From positions 104,568-168,567 of the forward strand of contig NZ_LMHV01000009.1 in the NCBI RefSeq assembly GCF_001429725.1: a DNA stretch of 64,000 nt, in the 5' to 3' direction. The first letter of the stretch is position 1. Every line of letters begins with the position of its first letter. The stretch is from Rhizobium sp. Root708 (lineage in GTDB: Bacteria > Pseudomonadota > Alphaproteobacteria > Rhizobiales > Rhizobiaceae). This document shows positions 61,679 to 64,000 of this stretch, one piece after another. The notes below the pieces were generated by a model. It worked only from the letters and a program-made list of their open reading frames with translations. It had not been told where the DNA came from and ran no database searches. Position numbers and translations under genes: made by a program.

Positions 61679-62308
61679 ATGAAGGGTCTTCTCATCGTCG
61701 CGGCTTCCCTGACCGCGCTTAGCATCTCAACATCCGCCTTTGCGGCTGACGCTGTCGATCAGATCCCGGCCCCGCCAGTCGCCACTGACGCCAACTCGTT
61801 TACCTGGGATGGCTTCTATCTTGGCGGGATCACTGGTTACGGATGGGGCACCGGAAAGGTTGTTGGTCTGGGTTCCGACAGCTTCGACGGTTGGCGTCTT
61901 GGCGGCTTTACAGGCTACAACTGGCAGTTCTCGAACGGCTTCGTTGCTGGTGTGGAAGGCGATCTCAACTACGATTGGTCGGACAAGGACTACGGCGGAG
62001 GCGCAAAGCTGAAAAGCGGCTTCTCGGGCTCGGCCCGAGCTCGGGCAGGCTATGCAATCGACCACACCTTGATCTACGCCGCGGGTGGCTGGACGGCAAC
62101 CAACGCGAAGCTCAAGACGCCGGTTGGTAACGACAGCGACACGTTGAACGGTTGGACGATCGGCGCTGGTGTCGATCATGCGTTTACTGACAAGATTTTC
62201 GGGCGCGTCGAGTACCGCTACAACGATTTCGGCCGCGGCGATCTCCTGGGAACCAATGTCGACTTCAAGCAGAATGTCGTGCAGGTCGGCGTTGGTGTGA
62301 AGTTCTAA
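61679..62308 (+). CDS. Omp31-like outer-membrane beta-barrel protein
   Basis: 209 residues from the ATG that follows GGAG at six bases. Signal peptide ends AFAAD. Hallmarks are TWDGFYLGGITGYGWG, FTGYNWQFSNGFVAGVEGDLNYDW, and the terminal GRVEYRYNDFG...VGVGVKF with C-terminal Phe. The Omp25/Omp31 family forms small eight-stranded barrels of the rhizobial envelope. Confidence 0.9.
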   Translation: MKGLLIVAASLTALSISTSAFAADAVDQIPAPPVATDANSFTWDGFYLGGITGYGWGTGKVVGLGSDSFDGWRLGGFTGYNWQFSNGFVAGVEGDLNYDWSDKDYGGGAKLKSGFSGSARARAGYAIDHTLIYAAGGWTATNAKLKTPVGNDSDTLNGWTIGAGVDHAFTDKIFGRVEYRYNDFGRGDLLGTNVDFKQNVVQVGVGVKF

Positions 62309-62332
62309 TGCAGACTGGCCATTAGCGGTTGG

Positions 62333-62357
62333 GACGCCCGCGTGATGCGTGGGCGTC
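62333..62357 (+). terminator. Possible terminator after Omp31-like gene
   Basis: Stem GACGCCC / GGGCGTC with an 11-base loop that pairs partly, followed by TTCGTG. It begins 25 bases after the stop. No T run, so confidence is moderate. Confidence 0.5.
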
Positions 62358-62396
62358 TTCGTGCAGACATTCAGGGCGCCGGAGTGCTCGCAAATT

Positions 62397-62412
62397 ATTA
62401 GAACGTTCCAAA
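62397..62412. promoter_or_regulatory. Upstream LacI-type operator (imperfect)
   Basis: TTAGAACGTTCCAAAT carries the core GAACGTTC and differs from the perfect operator at 62533-62550 only in its flanks. The two centres are 137 bases apart, close to 13 helical turns, which favours DNA looping. Confidence 0.6.
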
Positions 62413-62532
62413 TTTGATGAGCGTTTCTCTCATCTTTTGTTGTCAGATAGTGTAAATAAAAACGTTTAAAGGCAATGTATTAGCATGCGATTTCGTCCTG
62501 CATGCCGGTTTCCGATGTTCTGCTCTTGACTT

Positions 62533-62550
62533 AATTGGAACGTTCCAATT
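62533..62550. promoter_or_regulatory. Perfect 18-bp palindromic operator in the lacI-family promoter
   Basis: AATTGGAACGTTCCAATT is a perfect palindrome. It fills the space between a -35 TTGACT (62526-62531) and a -10 TTATTG (62549-62554) with 17-base spacing, directly before the LacI-family gene. This is classic autorepression architecture. Confidence 0.8.
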
Positions 62551-62591
62551 ATTGTCCACTCGAAATGGCGGGCTCGCCATCGGAGGATCTC

Positions 62592-64000
<1,409 letters not shown>

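Overview
The window is high-GC DNA with dense single-stranded operons, many ABC importers, DUF1127, DUF982 and XapX small proteins, Omp31-like barrels and MocB/RbsB-type sugar uptake. This points to a rhizobial alphaproteobacterium (Rhizobiaceae such as Rhizobium, Agrobacterium or Neorhizobium). It looks chromosomal or chromid-like. No tRNA, rRNA, CRISPR array or insertion sequence was seen; a solitary serine recombinase is the only mobility-type gene.

Layout. 1-135 is the tail of folD, followed by a bidirectional terminator. 277-3879 (minus) is an inositol/rhizopine-type sugar ABC importer with a GGAA-N6-TTCC operator in front. 4296-12750 holds two related outer-membrane COG4313-type proteins, an MscS channel coupled to a 40-residue secreted peptide, a small protein plus a membrane-bound wHTH/TPR regulator, and a periplasmic arylsulfatase. 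13085-15432 has the recombinase, a DUF1127 peptide and a secreted alpha/beta hydrolase. 15771-29338 is a sugar/sugar-acid catabolic region: a CaiB-type CoA-transferase, a leaderless binding protein, an IclR regulator, a complete sugar ABC importer, and enzymes matching the non-phosphorylating L-fucose (or L-rhamnose) route: mutarotase, L-fuconate dehydratase, 2-keto-3-deoxy-L-fuconate dehydrogenase and FAH-type hydrolase. 29382-34579 is a mixed set (SDR, small proteins, ROK kinase, nucleotidyltransferase, M20 hydrolase, DUF982). 34640-40442 is a LuxR regulator divergent from a spermidine/putrescine-type ABC importer and an SDR. 40447-45518 is a LysR regulator divergent from a glyoxalase-fold dioxygenase, a YcaC-type hydrolase, XapX and an amidohydrolase. 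45644-49138 has a 50-residue peptide, a GT61 glycosyltransferase, an EamA exporter and an aldo/keto reductase. 49501-60829 is a second envelope region: membrane protein, DUF2950, DUF3300, two barrels, a DUF4239 protein, an unknown protein and an SdsA-type alkylsulfatase, ending in a second small protein plus wHTH/TPR regulator module whose regulator is frameshifted. 61027-64000 has a lipoprotein, an Omp31-like protein and a LacI regulator with two palindromic operators, followed by a Gfo/Idh/MocA oxidoreductase that runs off the end.

Most notable. A 17-bp element, TTTACSGTWACGTACTT, occurs in seven copies (two with 2 to 4 mismatches) and only in intergenic DNA. It always points at a gene of the two envelope/sulfatase regions: the 40-aa peptide plus MscS unit, both small-protein/regulator modules, an outer-membrane protein, the arylsulfatase, the DUF3300-DUF2950 operon and the alkylsulfatase operon. 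The two regulator modules are about 51 kb apart, are paralogous, share a second conserved intergenic element, and each has a divergent promoter with inverted copies of the 17-mer. I infer a dispersed envelope/sulfatase regulon run by a CadC/ToxR-like one-component system with a small partner protein. The signal and the direct binding are unproven.
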